This document shows, one piece after another, positions 45,356-57,661 of a stretch of 64,000 nucleotides of DNA. The notes beneath the pieces were generated by a model. That model was not told the DNA's origin. It made no database searches and saw only the letters and a program-made list of their open reading frames with translations. The DNA comes from Maratus speciosus (Eukaryota > Arthropoda > Arachnida > Araneae > Salticidae), in NCBI GenBank assembly GCA_963932465.1, contig OZ010792.1, forward strand, positions 281,525,836-281,589,835, read 5' to 3'. Position numbers and translations under genes: made by a program. The stretch's first letter is position 1, and every line of letters starts with the position of its first letter.

Positions 45356-47037
45356 AACGTTTTTTTTAAAAAAATTCGGTGATGTAAAAATGTAATTTAT
45401 GCACTATTTAAAAGAGATGTATGCAGAAAAATAATAGCAACCGTTTTTTTTTTTTTTTTTTTTTTTTTTGTTTTTTTTTTTTTTGGAGGGCGGGCGTCAA
45501 AATGTGGCTGTACATTTCTGTTGACGACAGAGAAGTTCGTAGGTAAAAAAAAAAAAAGAGAGAGAAAAAATAGGACTTTATATGTAATATGTATAATATC
45601 ATATATATTATATGTATATAATATGTATACTATTGAACTGAGACATTTTTTAAGAAGTCATTTAATAAGTTTTTAAGTCCATTTATAATAACATTTTTCA
45701 GAATTTATCAATATGATTAAAATAATTTTATTTATTTATTTAGCATAATTCTGCGCACTAATAGTATTTTAAATACGAAGTACTTTAACGCTTTGCGTTG
45801 CATACTCAAGTGAAGTCTAAAATTTCAGCGTTTAAAGAAGTAAGTTGTAATAAGTCTATTTGCTGACCATTCTGAACCATAATTTCCAGAATTAGTATCA
45901 ACTAGTAAACAATATCTTAAATACAAATTTATTTTGATTTACAGTTTATTTAATAGTTATCCTATTACCTTTTCCTTCTTTACTTTTTTTAGAAAAAGTT
46001 TTAAAAAGAATTGAAAAACAGGTTGTTGTTTCATTAAATAAATTTTAAATGTAAACATTTAAAGCTAACTTGAACATAAATTGAACTAATATTGCGATAA
46101 ATGTGTCCATTATTATTTTTATTAACAAAGAAAACAGCAACAACAACAACAGCTACATATATATATTAATATAAAAGCTCGTTTAATAAAGCGATAAGTT
46201 AATACAATAATATCATAATTTAAAAAAAATTATTAACAATGTTTTTTAATAATAAACTTAAATTATATTACAATACAACTTAAACAAAGCTTTAAATGTA
46301 CATTAAACAAAACTATTCAAAGGAAATAGTTAAAACAAAGTTCCATAGATATGGCAATCATTTAAAAATTTAAAAATTAAATAAAATTACGATTAACTTG
46401 ATATTAAAATTATTCATTTTTTTTATTTCATAGAATATTTTAGAACCATTGTGATCCAGTTTTACGATAATTTTCAAACAATAGCGAAATTTGAAGTTTG
46501 AATTCATACATAATAATTGTTTATGTACATCATCTGCTTGAGATAAAATAAATAAGGATTATGCTTTCGCGATATATATATATATATATATAAAAACAGT
46601 TATTCCATATCATTGTTCTTTCCATTTCACGTGAAAAATTTGTTGATATTAAGTCACCTGCATCACGGAATAGGCAATGAACTTTGATCAATAAACAATA
46701 GTCACTATTTCTGCCTTTGTAGATATATTTTCAAAAAAAGATTTCACTTTTAAAATGTTCATGTTATTGTTTCCGTTTATCAGAAATTGTTTCCAATCAG
46801 GCGACAGATGTCTTTGTCTTTACAAGTAATATTTCCTCGAAATTTAAGTAACTGTATTTTGAAAAAATAAAATTGTTTGATTTTTTTTCTTTTAAATGAT
46901 AAGACCAATTGTTTATTTATAAATGATAGACTTAAAAAAAAGGATTACATAATGTACGATTATCTTGACTCTTTTCTTTAGCTTTAACCCTTTGTGACTA
47001 AACAACTCAAATTTCAAAAATATTTACTTAGATATAA
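45356..47037. other. AT-rich DNA with homopolymer runs
   Basis: T runs at about 45445-45484 and A runs near 45547-45560; a TA-rich palindromic stretch ATATGTAATATG-TATAATATC at 45580-45640; a TA microsatellite at 46573-46591. No coding content. Confidence 0.5.
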
Positions 47038-47330
47038 TTAGAGGAAAACAACGTTTATAGCGCCAGATTTAAAGCATACTAGTTTTGGTAAGATTATGCG
47101 TATCGTCCTCAGTGTAAAGAATGAACATGGAACATGGAAGAGATAATGTTCAGAGTACCTGCAGAATAACTCCTCACGTCTAGTAGAGAAATGAAACATA
47201 GAAAAATTCATGTAATAGCCGAAGTCGGAAAAAATAACGTCAGAAACGTTGAAAAGGGGAACCCCAATTGTAAAAAACCAAAGGCCATTTAAAGGCGCCA
47301 TATATTTAAATAATATAATAAAACAATAAG
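47038..47330 (-). mobile_element. Fragment of a third PLE-like family (3' end)
   Basis: On the minus strand about 170 bases of non-repetitive sequence lead into a hammerhead-like motif at 47073-47112 and then TTTAAATCTGGCGCTATAAA. The motif is the same family as 51690-51728. The 87-residue frame here has no known domain. Association with PLEs is inferred from the motif, as no reverse transcriptase is present. Confidence 0.45.
47073..47112 (-). ncRNA. Decayed hammerhead-like motif (family 3)
   Basis: Minus strand: CUGAGGA (good core), extra C, a stem II of GAUA/UUACC with a mismatch, AAAA where GAAA is expected, then CUAG (two-pair palindromic stem III) and UA as cleavage dinucleotide (GUA), UGCUUU. 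Stem I is weak. The loss of the G in GAAA should abolish activity. The match to 51690-51728 (ACGCNTAATNNTACC) shows common origin. Confidence 0.5.
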
Positions 47331-47357
47331 CAATAATGGTTAAAGAAACATAATAAT

Positions 47358-48878
47358 AAAAAGTCCTTCCGGCCAGTGCCGGGAGGAAGAGGTAGCTTTC
47401 AAATACCTTATTTTAAAAAAGCCAACTTATATTATTCAAACACACGAAGCTCAATTTAGTATAATATACACATGCTTTCTCACATGGAAATAGGCGAATA
47501 CGTGTGTTATCGCGTGACAAATACAAGATCGTTTCAAAATGCTAGCAAGACTAGAAATTCAAAGTACTATAATTCAACCATTTTTTAAGATATAAACAGA
47601 AGAACAAATTTTCAGAAACAAAATCTGCTCCGGAATCTTTGTATCAAGGCCAAACACATAAAAAAATCGTTTTCATTTTCCAATTTTTTAATACCTCATT
47701 TTAAATTTTAAATTTAATTTTTTTTAAATGGCAACCCTTTTGAAAAAAGGTGGCGAATAAAGCTGGCCAACGATCTCGGTCGAGACATTGGTATGTACTA
47801 TGTACAGACCAAGTAACCTCCAAATCGGTTCATAAATACGCTTGTTATCGCGTGACAAAAATCAGGTCGTTTTAAAATGTCAGCCACAATAGAAATTCAA
47901 AACGCTATAACTCAGCCATTTTTTTTAGATATAGACGAAACAAAAACTGTTCCGGGATCTTTGTATTAGGGTCAAACACATACAAAAAAAAAAAAAAAAA
48001 AAAAAAATTTTCATTTTCTAACATTTTGGTATCTCATTTTAAATTTAAAATTTTTTAAAATTTTTTAAATGGCCGCCATTTTGAAACAAGATGGCGGATG
48101 AAGCTGGCCAACGAACTCGGTTGAGGTATTTGTATGTACTATATACACGCCAAAGTACATCCAAATCGGTTCATAAATACACCTGTTATCACGTGACAAA
48201 TATCAGGACGTTTCAAAATGTCAGCCACGCTGGAAATTCAAAATGCTATAACTCAGCCATTTTTTGAGATATAGACGAAACAAAAACTGCTCCCGAATCT
48301 TTGTATGAAGGTCAAATACATAAAAAAAATATTTTTTCAATTTTCAATTTTTTGGTACCACATTTCAAATTAAAAATTTTCTTAAAAATTTAAATGGCTG
48401 CCATTTTTAAACTAGATGGCGGATGAAGCTGGCCAACGAACTCGGTCGAGACATTGGTATGTACTATGTACAAACGAAGTTACATCCAAATAGGTTCATA
48501 AATACGCTTTTTATCGCGTGACAAAATTCAGGACGTTTCAAAATGTCAGCCACGCTAGAAATTCAAAATGCTATAACTCAGCCATTTTTTAAGATATAGA
48601 CGAAACAAAAACTGCTCCGGAATCTTTGTATAAAGGTCAAAAACATAAGAAAAAAATATTTTTCCATTTTCAATTCTTTGGTACCACATTTCAAATTTAA
48701 AATTTTTAAGAAAATTTTAAATGGCCGCCATTTTGAAACAAAATGGCGGATGAAGGTGGCCAACGAACTCGGTCGAGACATTGGTATGTACTATATACAT
48801 ACCGAATTACATCCAAATCGGTTCATAAATTCGAGAGTTACAGTATGACAAAGGTCAGATATATATATATATATATAT

Positions 48879-48918
<40 letters not shown>

Positions 48919-50695
48919 ACTTTTGAACGGAGGGTGGTTTCGGGGTCTGGGGGTCATGATCGATGAAAATATACCAAAATTTTTTGAAATCGCTTTCCTC
49001 TGAACGGCTGCAATAGGTAGCTTTTTGTAATGAAAGCTACCTAAAAATTGCTGAGTTATAGCGTTTTGAATTTCTATTGTGGCTGACATTTTAAAACGAC
49101 CTGATTTTTGTCACGCGATAACAAGCGTATTTATGAACCGATTTGGATGTTACTTGGCCTGTACATAGTACATACCAATGTCTCGACCGAGATCGTTGGC
49201 CAGCTTTATTCGCCACCTTTTTTCAAAAGGGTTGCCATTTTAAAAAAATTAAATTTAAAATTTAAAATGAGGTATTAAAAAATTGGAAAATGAAAAAGAT
49301 TTTTTTATGTGTTTGGCCTTGATACAAAGATTCCGGAGCAGATTTTGTTTCTGAAAATTTGTTCTTTTGTTTATATCTTAAAAAATGGTTGAATTATAGT
49401 ACTTTGAATTTCTAGTCTTACCAACATTTTGAAACGATCTTGTATATTTGTCACACGATAACACACGTATTCGCCTATTTCCATGTGAGAAAGCATGTGG
49501 ATAGTATACTAAATTGAGCTTCGTGTGTTTGAATAATATAAGTTGGCTTTTTTAAAATAAGGTATTTGAAAGCTACCTCTTCCTCCCGGCACTGGCCGGA
49601 AGGACTTTTTTAAGATATAAACAAAAGAACAAATTTTCAGAAACTAAATCTGCTCCGGAATATTTGTATCAAGGCCAAACACATAAAAAAATCTTTTTCA
49701 TTTTCCAATTTTTTCATACCTCATTTTAAATTTTAAATTAAATTTTTTTTAATGACAACCCTTTTGAAACAAGATGGCGAATGAAGCTGGCCAACGAACT
49801 CGGTCGAGACATTGGTATGTACTATGTACAGACCAAGTAACATCCAAATCGGTTCATAAATACGCTTGTTATCGCGTGACAAAAATCAGGTCGTTTTAAA
49901 ATGTCAGCCACAATAGAAATTCAAAATGCTATAACTCAGCCATTTTTTTAGATATAGACGAAACAAAAACTGTTCTGGAATCTTTGTATTAAGGTCAAAC
50001 ACATACGAAAAAAATCTTTTTCATTTTCCAATTTTTTGGTATCTCATTTTAAATTTAAAATTTTTTAAATTTTTTTAAATGGCCGCCATTTTGAAACAAG
50101 ATGGCGGATGAAGCTGGCCAACGAACTCGGTCGAGATATTTGTATGTACTATGTACACACCAAGGTACATCCAAATCGGTTCATAAATACGCCTTTTATT
50201 GCGTGACAAAATTCAGGACGTTTCAAAATGCCAGCCACGCTAGAAATTCAAAATGCTATAACTCAGCCATTTTTTAAGATATAGATGAAACAAAAACTGC
50301 TCCGGAATCTTTGTATAAAGGTGAAATACATAAGAAAAACATATTTTTCCATTTTCAATTCTTTGATACCACATTTCAAATTTCAAATTTTTAATTTTTT
50401 TTTAAATGACCACCATTTTGAAACAAAATGGTGGATGAAGCTGGCCAACGAACTCGGTCGAGACATTGGTATGCGCTATGTACATACCGAATTGCATCCA
50501 AATCGGTTCATAAATTCGAGAGTTACAGTATGACAAACGTCAGATATATATATATGGATATATATATCAACTTTTGAACGGAGGGTGGTTTCGGTGTCTG
50601 GGGATCATGATCGATGAAAATATACCAAAATTTTTTGAAATTGCTTTCCTCCGAACGGCTGCAATAGGTAGCTTTTTGTAATGAAAGCTACCTAA
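47358..50695. repeat. 326-bp repeats in two direct blocks and one inverted block
   Basis: Unit: GCTGGCCAACGAACTCGGTC, GAGACATTGGTATGTACTAT, CATCCAAATCGGTTCATAAA, TATCGCGTGACAAA, AATGCTATAACTCAGCCATT and ACTGCTCCGGAATCTTTGTA. The GCTGGCCAAC anchor is at 47762, 48103, 48428 and 48755 (plus), 49199 (minus) and 49786, 50112 and 50439 (plus). Block A starts with CTTCCGGCCAGTGCCGGGAG and AGGTAGCTTTC (47390) and ends at GAAAGCTACCT (49032-49042), looking like a 1.65-kb element. Block B (49043-49605) is the left part of A inverted; block C (49606-50693) repeats the right part and ends with the same AGGTAGC-GCTACCT hairpin. TA runs at 48859-48915 and 50543-50566. No coding. Confidence 0.8.
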
Positions 50696-50822
50696 AAGAA
50701 AAAGAAAATAAAAAAGAAAATAAAAGGGAATATATACCAGAAATATTTACAAATTAACAAAAGATTATAGTGAACATCCAGGAAGGACAAGCCCTATCAA
50801 TGAAAATAAAGGTAATGAAATA

Positions 50823-51082
50823 TTAACTCGGGTCGATGTTTTCAGACAGATGAAGAGTAGTGGCCCGTGGTCTCCTCCACCGGGCTCGCTCATCATAAAT
50901 AGAGATATTTTGGAGAGTGGGGTTTGGGATAGCTGGAATATTACCGAAGAATTTAATTGCTTGGTTTTTAATAATAGTGCGAATAGGAGCAATATTAAGG
51001 TCTTTATGAATTACAGTATTCCTACGATACCACGGAGAGTGCACTATTTCTCGAAGGGTTTTGTTCTGGACCACCTTCTTCT

Positions 51083-51119
<37 letters not shown>

Positions 51120-51505
51120 TAAATTGGCTTTAGCTGCTTAGCCGCAGATCTGAGCGCAATAGTATGGCACGAAATGCTGTCTTATATAACAGTATTTTAT
51201 TGCCCACACTCATCTCATTACTATACAGGAGATGTGCAAGATCATTTTCAGCTTTATAAAAACTTTTGGACGCTATATATTCGATGTGCTTGCGCCAAGT
51301 GAGAGTACTGTCCAGGAATACACCCAGATATTTCACCCCCGTCCAAAACTGACAAAGGAGCCATCAAGGCAGGGTGGAGGAGGGGTAGAAAGATTACGAG
51401 TGAAGATAATGGCCAGAGATTTATTGGAATTAGTTTTAATGCGCCATTTGGTGAAGAAAGCTTCAAGTTCGCGTATGTGTTATTGCAGATACTCGTGCAT
51501 GAAAA
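50823..51505 (-). pseudogene. C-terminal fragment of a Jockey-type LINE reverse transcriptase
   Basis: Minus strand, three pieces. 51505-51345: HIRELEAFFTKWRIKTNSNK with SLAIIFTRN; after a frameshift, 51336-51130: VKYLGVFLDSTLTWRKHIEY and AHLLYSNEMSVGNKILLYKT; then a run of about 32 A in sense, and 51074-50823: VVQNKTLREIVHSPWYRRNT followed by VIHKDLNIAPIRTIIKN. This order (F-x-x-W-x-x-K, T-x-x-x-K, YLGV-LD, thumb with LLYKT, LQN-LR-I--APWY---IH-DL) is that of the end of ORF2 in Jockey/CR1-like LINEs. The catalytic FADD region is not present. The A run and shifts show it is dead. It joins a hammerhead-bearing fragment at 51505. Confidence 0.82.
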
Positions 51506-51745
51506 GTGCAAAGAATGACAGAAATTTGCTCGAATATACAGGAGAGAAGCAGATTCGAGTGAAAGGTTTATTGATCAATAGGAAAACAGGAGATAACGGG
51601 TAACAGCCAATAGGAAAATATCACTGGGAATGGATCCGACAATGTGAACAATGCTGGGAGAAATTCGAGCAAATTTCCGTCATTCTTTGCACTGAGGATG
51701 GTACGCTTAATGCTACCGAAAGTGCTTTAAACTTTAAAGTTCTGA
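51505..51745 (+). mobile_element. Inverted-end fragment of PLE-like family 3
   Basis: AGTGCAAAGAATGACAG with AAATTTGCTCGAAT (51505-51534) faces ATTCGAGCAAATTT with CGTCATTCTTTGCACT (51663-51693): inverted arms of about 30 bp around about 130 bp. The right arm continues into the hammerhead-like motif; the left arm is cut off exactly at the first core base, where LINE sequence begins. The arrangement is the same as in the two complete insertions but incomplete, and no target duplication can be read. Confidence 0.5.
51690..51728 (+). ncRNA. Hammerhead-like motif lacking stem III (family 3)
   Basis: GCA (stem I), CUGAGGA, extra U, stem II GGUA-GC/GC-UACC with a bulged C, GAAA, then directly G-UGC. 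In the relative at 47073-47112 the core is followed by CUAGUAUGC; here a deletion has removed stem III and the cleavage dinucleotide. Core boxes and stem II are intact, so the copy was probably functional before the deletion. Confidence 0.5.
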
Positions 51746-53680
51746 TAATATTAATGCTGTTTTTTCTACATATATTATATTGCGCCAAGTATTATCTTAT
51801 TAATTATTTACTCAATAAAGAAAAAAAATAGAACATAAAAAAATTATTGACAATAATGTAATTTTTTCACACCTACAATAAACAGAAAAGTACATATTTC
51901 ACATAAATATTGTCAATTTTCTAATACAAAATTGTAAAGTATACGAAATTACTTTTGTAAAAAATCTATTTTTGGACATCTCAAGCTTTTTTAATTTTAC
52001 AAAATTTACGAAGCTCATTTTAGCTTTAACGATGCAATACTGTTCAAGTGATAAATAAAGCTGTAGCATGAAAAATTAACGCAGTATCGTTGAGAATTCT
52101 ATAAACAATTTACATTAACTGCTGCGTTGAGAGATAGCAGAAGTTTTTAAAAACCACTGTATAAGTTAACATTGATTTTTGGGTATGTTGCAGATATGGG
52201 GCGATTCTTATATAACATTATCAACTTTTTGGTAATTTCGGACCCGCTCCCTCCTCTTACGATATCATACGTTATCATCTCTCGGACCCCCCCCCCCGCC
52301 CCCAACCTCCCCCGGCAAGATATCGTTATCAATGTCTGAAAATTCTTTTGATCTTTGGAGTGATATACAAATATGATTACATTTATTTTTCGCATACTTT
52401 ATTGATTCAAAGGGAAAAGAAGTCAATAAAATATCATTTTATATATGAAATAAGTTTATATCAAATTAAATAATACTTTAAAGAAATAGTTACTATCTAC
52501 AAGAATTTAATAGCTTTTTTTGTTACATAATGCATTCAACAGTAATAACGCCTTCTTGCACTTGACCACTCAACGGGAGGATGTGGGAGGCGTGGCAAAC
52601 ATAATTTCTTATCAACAAAACAGACGGATAAAATTATTCCTCTTTTATTTACTAATAAACACAAAATATCATTTCGAACGTATTCGCATATGGTTTCTCG
52701 AACAGCGGATTATATATGCATACCATACACATATGACAGAAGAATAGGAATGCCAAACTTTGGGGCATTACATATTTCGGAATTAAACACTTTTATGATC
52801 ATTTAAAGATTTTAATAATAACTTTGTATTCTCATAAAAATAAATAACAGACTAAAAAAATATAACATACATTTTTTATGTAAAGACAAAGTTACGAATA
52901 AAAACAGAAAATTTTGGTTGGATGATAACGATATCAAAAGACAAATCCCCTCTCCTCCTAGATCGATATCATATGCCAGACCTCCCCTCCCCCCCCCCTA
53001 AAATAATAACGTTAATATGCGCAGCCGGTGGTAACAAAGGGTTAACAGGTCTCACACTTATATTAAAGTTTTTGAATCATATTTCAATAAAGCAGAATCA
53101 GCACAGATAGTAAAACGACTTAAATTGTTAATAAAATAATATATTATTTGAGTTTTTTAAATTAACAATTTTGGAAATTTTTTCTTCTTTTCCAATTTTG
53201 GCATTTCGAATTAGTTGGCATTTTGTTTATCTTATACTGAGGGTACCCGGCTCTATAAATTTAAGTATTGGGTTTTTTATACAAAGATTAGATCAGAAGT
53301 GGGGAGGGGGGGATGTGTACGGAATGAACCAATGAAAATCACATATATTTAAGTTCAGATTTTTTTTTTATGAAAGTTTCGAAGATATCAAAAAATCGAT
53401 ACTTAGTCGAATGCTCATAGAATCTAAATATACATTACTAAAATTTTCAGACAATTTACTCGAACATTGTGGAAGTATTTTGATTACACAGAGAATATGA
53501 AAAAAATATGAACTGAGAAAAAGGAGTTTAAAACTTCCATTTACAAAAAAGATATATTAAAGAGAGATACATAAAATTAAGGGGCTACTTCACTCGCGCG
53601 AAAACAGCCACTCGCTAATGTTAATCCTGTGGGAGACTTTTTAAATATCTCGTTTACAGTCCCACATTTTTAAAAGATTT
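51746..53680. other. AT-rich DNA with C-rich patches
   Basis: C runs occur at 52289-52297 and 52990-53000 in two segments that both contain ATATC-TATGNNANNNNTCCC-like words and GATAACGATATC or its complement, so 52225-52345 and 52920-53045 may be a diverged, partly inverted pair. No gene was recognised. Confidence 0.4.
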
Positions 53681-53787
53681 TTTCTTTTCTTTTCTTTTTC
53701 TTTTTTTTTTCTTTTCTTTTTCTTTTTTTTTTCTTTTCTTTTTCTTTTTTTTTCTTTTCTTTTCTTTTTCTTTCTTTTTTTTTTTTG
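53681..53787. repeat. (TTTTC)n polypyrimidine microsatellite
   Basis: About 105 bases of T and C built mainly from TTTTCTTTTC and TCTTTTTTTT blocks. It accounts for the long lysine/glutamate peptide on the other strand. Confidence 0.95.
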
Positions 53788-53896
53788 CATTGGATAGCTG
53801 AGGTCAATTTTCTACAAGGGCCGTTTTTTACTTTTTCGATTTTGTTTGCAGGTTTTCTTTTTATACTTCGAAATGCGTTCCTAATGTAAACGTATC

Positions 53897-53952
<56 letters not shown>

Positions 53953-54020
53953 TTGTACACAAAATCGAAAAAGTAAAAACGGTCTTTGTGCAGTTCGAAT
54001 CCACTTATCCAATACAAAAA
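53787..54020. mobile_element. Fold-back element around an (AAT)n core
   Basis: GCATTGGATAGCTGAGGTC at 53787 and its diverged complement ending TTATCCAATAC at 54017 bound the unit; inside, ACTTTTTCGATTTTGT (53829-53845) and ACAAAATCGAAAAAGT (53959-53974) are exact inverted copies. Arms are about 60 bp, separated by 53846-53958, which includes about 18 AAT triplets (53898-53950). No coding and no clear target duplication. Confidence 0.65.
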
Positions 54021-55916
54021 GAAAAAATGCTGAAAATTATTGGAATGTAATCAGGAGATTTTGCGCCTTTTAAATGTCAAAAGTTACGGAAAATTTTAAA
54101 GCTTTTTGTTTTAAAGCTATTAGACTCACTCGTGCCAAGCTTTAAAGGAATATTTATATAATTCCTTCAAATTTTGCTTCATAAAATTTAAACTAATTTT
54201 TGTTTTAAAATTTTAAGCCATCAGCAGATAGTTATTTTACGTATTGTACGCAGTAGAACACTCACGCAACTCAGTGGTACGAGTGTCTTTTTAAATACTT
54301 AGTCAAATAGTGCTTAATTAAAATGACAAACTATCTTCAGAAAACTTCTATTCTTTTAATAAAAATAAATAAATATCGGAAAGAGTTCCATATCGTTCTG
54401 TTTTTTTTTTTTTTTTTTTTTTTGGCGATAAATGTTTCAATGTGGTTGCTGCGATTGGTTGATTGCCTTTTGAATTGCTTTTTTAACTACTGGAATAGAT
54501 TTTATTTATGTGTTTTTTGCCTTTAACATATTTTCTTCGAAAAAAATTATAACTTTTCGGTTTTTTTAAACGGTGTTTTTCGGCAGATGTAATATTATGT
54601 AAATATATTTTTTTTGTGTATTTTAATATGTTTTAAGGTGCATATAACATTAACGTGTATAATGTAATGCTATGTTTTAATTTGACATATATAATAAATT
54701 GATGAAATATGAAATATATAAAACTATAAAAATAATATAAATATAAATTATTTATTTATAGATGCATATATTATGTTTTTATATATTCATATATGTATAT
54801 TATATATATAGGTATAATATACATAAAAATAATACATATTTATATGAATATGTATTTATTTATTTAACATATCACATATATAACATTTATTAAATAAATA
54901 TATGTTTATAAATATTTAAAAACCCTGTTTCCCGCAGTCTTGAAAAATTTAGTAATAAACTAAAACGGCCTTTTGGCGCCATTTTACATTCCTTTGCCAA
55001 TCGTGCCAACCAGAACAGGATACGGAACTCTTTTCTAAATATCTCACAAAAATCAGAAATTCGAAAACATTTTAAAGTATAAATAGGAATATCTAAAGAA
55101 ATAGCAATTGAAAGATCAAAATAATAGATCATTCACTTTATAAGATGTTAAAATTTTACGAAAATCTGCATGCCATTTTTTCAAAAATCGTGCATGAAGC
55201 TGTTTTAAATAAAAAATAATTTAAAAATGAACATTTTCTGTGCTGTATGTGGCAATAGCTGAAGTTCTTTTTATAATAAATTTTGTTCTAAAACAAAATT
55301 TTCAATTTGGCGTTTTTAAAATAGAACTAATTACCAGAGTTTAAATATTCGGGAACAGCAATAATAGTAATACTAATAAAACATTTTTTGGTCGATTAGA
55401 AGGTACGCAAGTCTTTAACGGAAACAATATTATCATTAAAATAGCACAGATACACATCGAATGGTTTATTAAGTATTTATGGTATTTACAGTAGTATTTA
55501 CAGTTTTGAAATGTTGTTGATTATTTGAAAAATTTTTTTTCATTACTTCAAAGCATTATTAGTTGATGCTTAGTCTTAAAGGGTTACACTAATCCTCTTG
55601 TTCATACTCTAGAATTGCTTAAGAAAAAAAATTAGTTTCAAAAGCAATTTTTTTTCAGTTCTGTTGATCAATCAGTCAGTAATATAGTACGTTACATTTA
55701 CCAAAGATAAAAATTCCAAAACCCTTTAATTATTTTATATATTATATCAATAAAAACGAAATAAAATAAAACAAAAGTTTTTTGCTCGATTTCGAGTTAA
55801 TTTTATTTTCTCTTTCTATTTACAAAATAAATAAATAAACAACGATATCATTAAAACGCGCTTGATGAAATGCTTGATGAAAAGAACAACAACAAAAAAG
55901 GTTGCTTACGAAAGAG
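54021..55916. other. Very AT-rich DNA, no gene seen
   Basis: 54640-54900 is almost pure A and T with ATATAT- and TATTTAT-type words. A T run lies at 54402-54423. No recognisable coding or element ends. Confidence 0.5.
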
Positions 55917-56933
55917 TAGGGTAAAGTGCCCATATCCCCCCCCCCTCTCCAGTCACTTTTAGGCCCTAAATGTTGTAATTTTCAGTGAAAACCTACCAAA
56001 TTTGGATTTTATATAGACTAACCACCCACTCACATACAAACATAGGCAAAAATCGTACAAAAAAATGTTTAACAATGCGAAAAATTGTCAGGGTTGCCAC
56101 GCTTCAGGTAATTTCCCCTGAAATGTATCAGAATTTCTTTATAGAAAAATAAATCTAGGTTAAATGCACGAAATTTCACTTTATTTAGACAGAGGTTTTC
56201 TATAAGAAAATACTGATACCGAAGAATTTCCTGGTCTGGAAATTCCCTGAAGCGTGGCAACCCTGAGTGTTTTTTCAAAACTATTTAAAAAATGCAAAAA
56301 AATAAAATAAAATAAAATAAAATAAAGGGTCCCAGTTTCGTCCCCCCGAAAAATCCAATACACTTATCTTAACTTATAACTAAATCAAAATTATTTCTAA
56401 ATGAGTAAGTAATTTAATTTACATTAGAGTAGGCACAAAGAAATGTACTAATTATCAGTAAAATAATAACATAACGAAACATTGTCCATTCAAACATGAG
56501 GAAAAAATTGTTATGAAAAAGCATTCCTAATTTTGTCCCCGGGACGAAAATAAGAACTGCAAGGGGGACGAAATTGGGACCACGTTACTTCTCAATATGG
56601 CGGAGCTTCAGTTCCCGTAAGATGAACTGAGCGTCCTAAAACTCACTGTATGCTTATGTCAGTATCTTACCTACGTAAAATACATGCAATGAATAAGAAA
56701 TAAATACTTACAGTACAGTAAATAACGTTCTACAAACGACGTAATAAGAACTGAGATCTTCTAAAAATAGGAAATTCGGCGTCTTTAATTTATGTATCGT
56801 CTTGGCGAACGAAACTTTCAATACTGACCTTTTTACCTTCCGTCCCATGTGCCTTTCGTGTTGCGTCCTTAATTGCAACACTTTCGCAGAAGTGGAGAAG
56901 TTAAGGGGGACAAAATATGGACACTTTACCCTA
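55917..56933. mobile_element. TA-flanked element with GGGTAAAGTG ends
   Basis: TA at 55917-55918 and 56932-56933. The left end reads GGGTAAAGTGCCCATATCCC, the right end is the complement of GGGTAAAGTGTCCATATTTT; the match is about 18 bases with one or two differences. Subterminal words GTCCCAGTTTCGTCCCCC (56328) and GGGGGACGAAATTGGGACC (56563) also face each other. A 167-bp hAT-like MITE is nested at 56099-56265. TA flanks and size suggest a non-autonomous Tc1/mariner/pogo member. No transposase. Confidence 0.7.
56099..56265. mobile_element. 167-bp MITE, hAT-like ends
   Basis: Ends CAGGGTTGCCACGCTTCAGG and the complement match over 28 bases with one difference. CAGGGTTGCCA ends are familiar from hAT-derived MITEs in animals. 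No 8-bp target duplication is visible (AAAATTGT against AGTGTTTT), so the assignment is tentative. Confidence 0.7.
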
Positions 56934-57213
56934 CATTAATTCTAAAGAATCTAAATGAATTTTATTGCAGTTCATAAAAGTAAAAGTGAAATTCAGGGCG
57001 TGCATAAGCTGAATGCATAAAATCAGCAAAAAATAAAGATATTTATTGTTAGTTTTTCCACGATTCACCTTTTTACTTGTCTCTATTTTATCATTTGAAA
57101 TAAGCCATTTTAAAGTTAAAATAAAAGTGCTTTGGATGAAGTGTTTAAAACATATATATATTTTTTACAACGATTGTTAATCATTGCTTGTTTTCAGATC
57201 GAAGTTTCATATT

Positions 57214-57263
<50 letters not shown>

Positions 57264-57661
57264 ACTGAAGAAAGCCCACTATGTAGTTTTGGTTTCAAGG
57301 AAAAAATTCGTTTTACAATTAGGGCTTGTTATAAGAATGAAAGAGTTTTCTACCTGATACGAAATTTCGAAACTGTAAAGATAGGATTTTCTCTTTTTTA
57401 ATTATTTTTATTATTTATTTCATAAAATTGTGTAGCATTGAATGTTTGTGTAGCATATAATGGAATTTCAGAAGCATGCAAATTTTCAATAAAATATATA
57501 CTATATGTTAGAAAATAGTTTGGTTTATTAATTAAAAATTTCAGATTGTAACATAATAATAACTAGTTAGGACACCATAAATGTAAATTAAAATAGTAAC
57601 CACTCTTTTGCTCTGCGTTTTTTAGATTTACAATATTTCAGTATCAATAGCTACATATGTA
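56934..57661. repeat. AT-rich DNA with an A run
   Basis: An A run of about 43 bases at 57220-57262. The remainder shows no coding or repeat structure. Confidence 0.5.

Noticed and set aside
53670..54017. Lysine/glutamate-rich minus-strand protein
   Set aside because: It is a translation of the TTTTC tract and AAT array.
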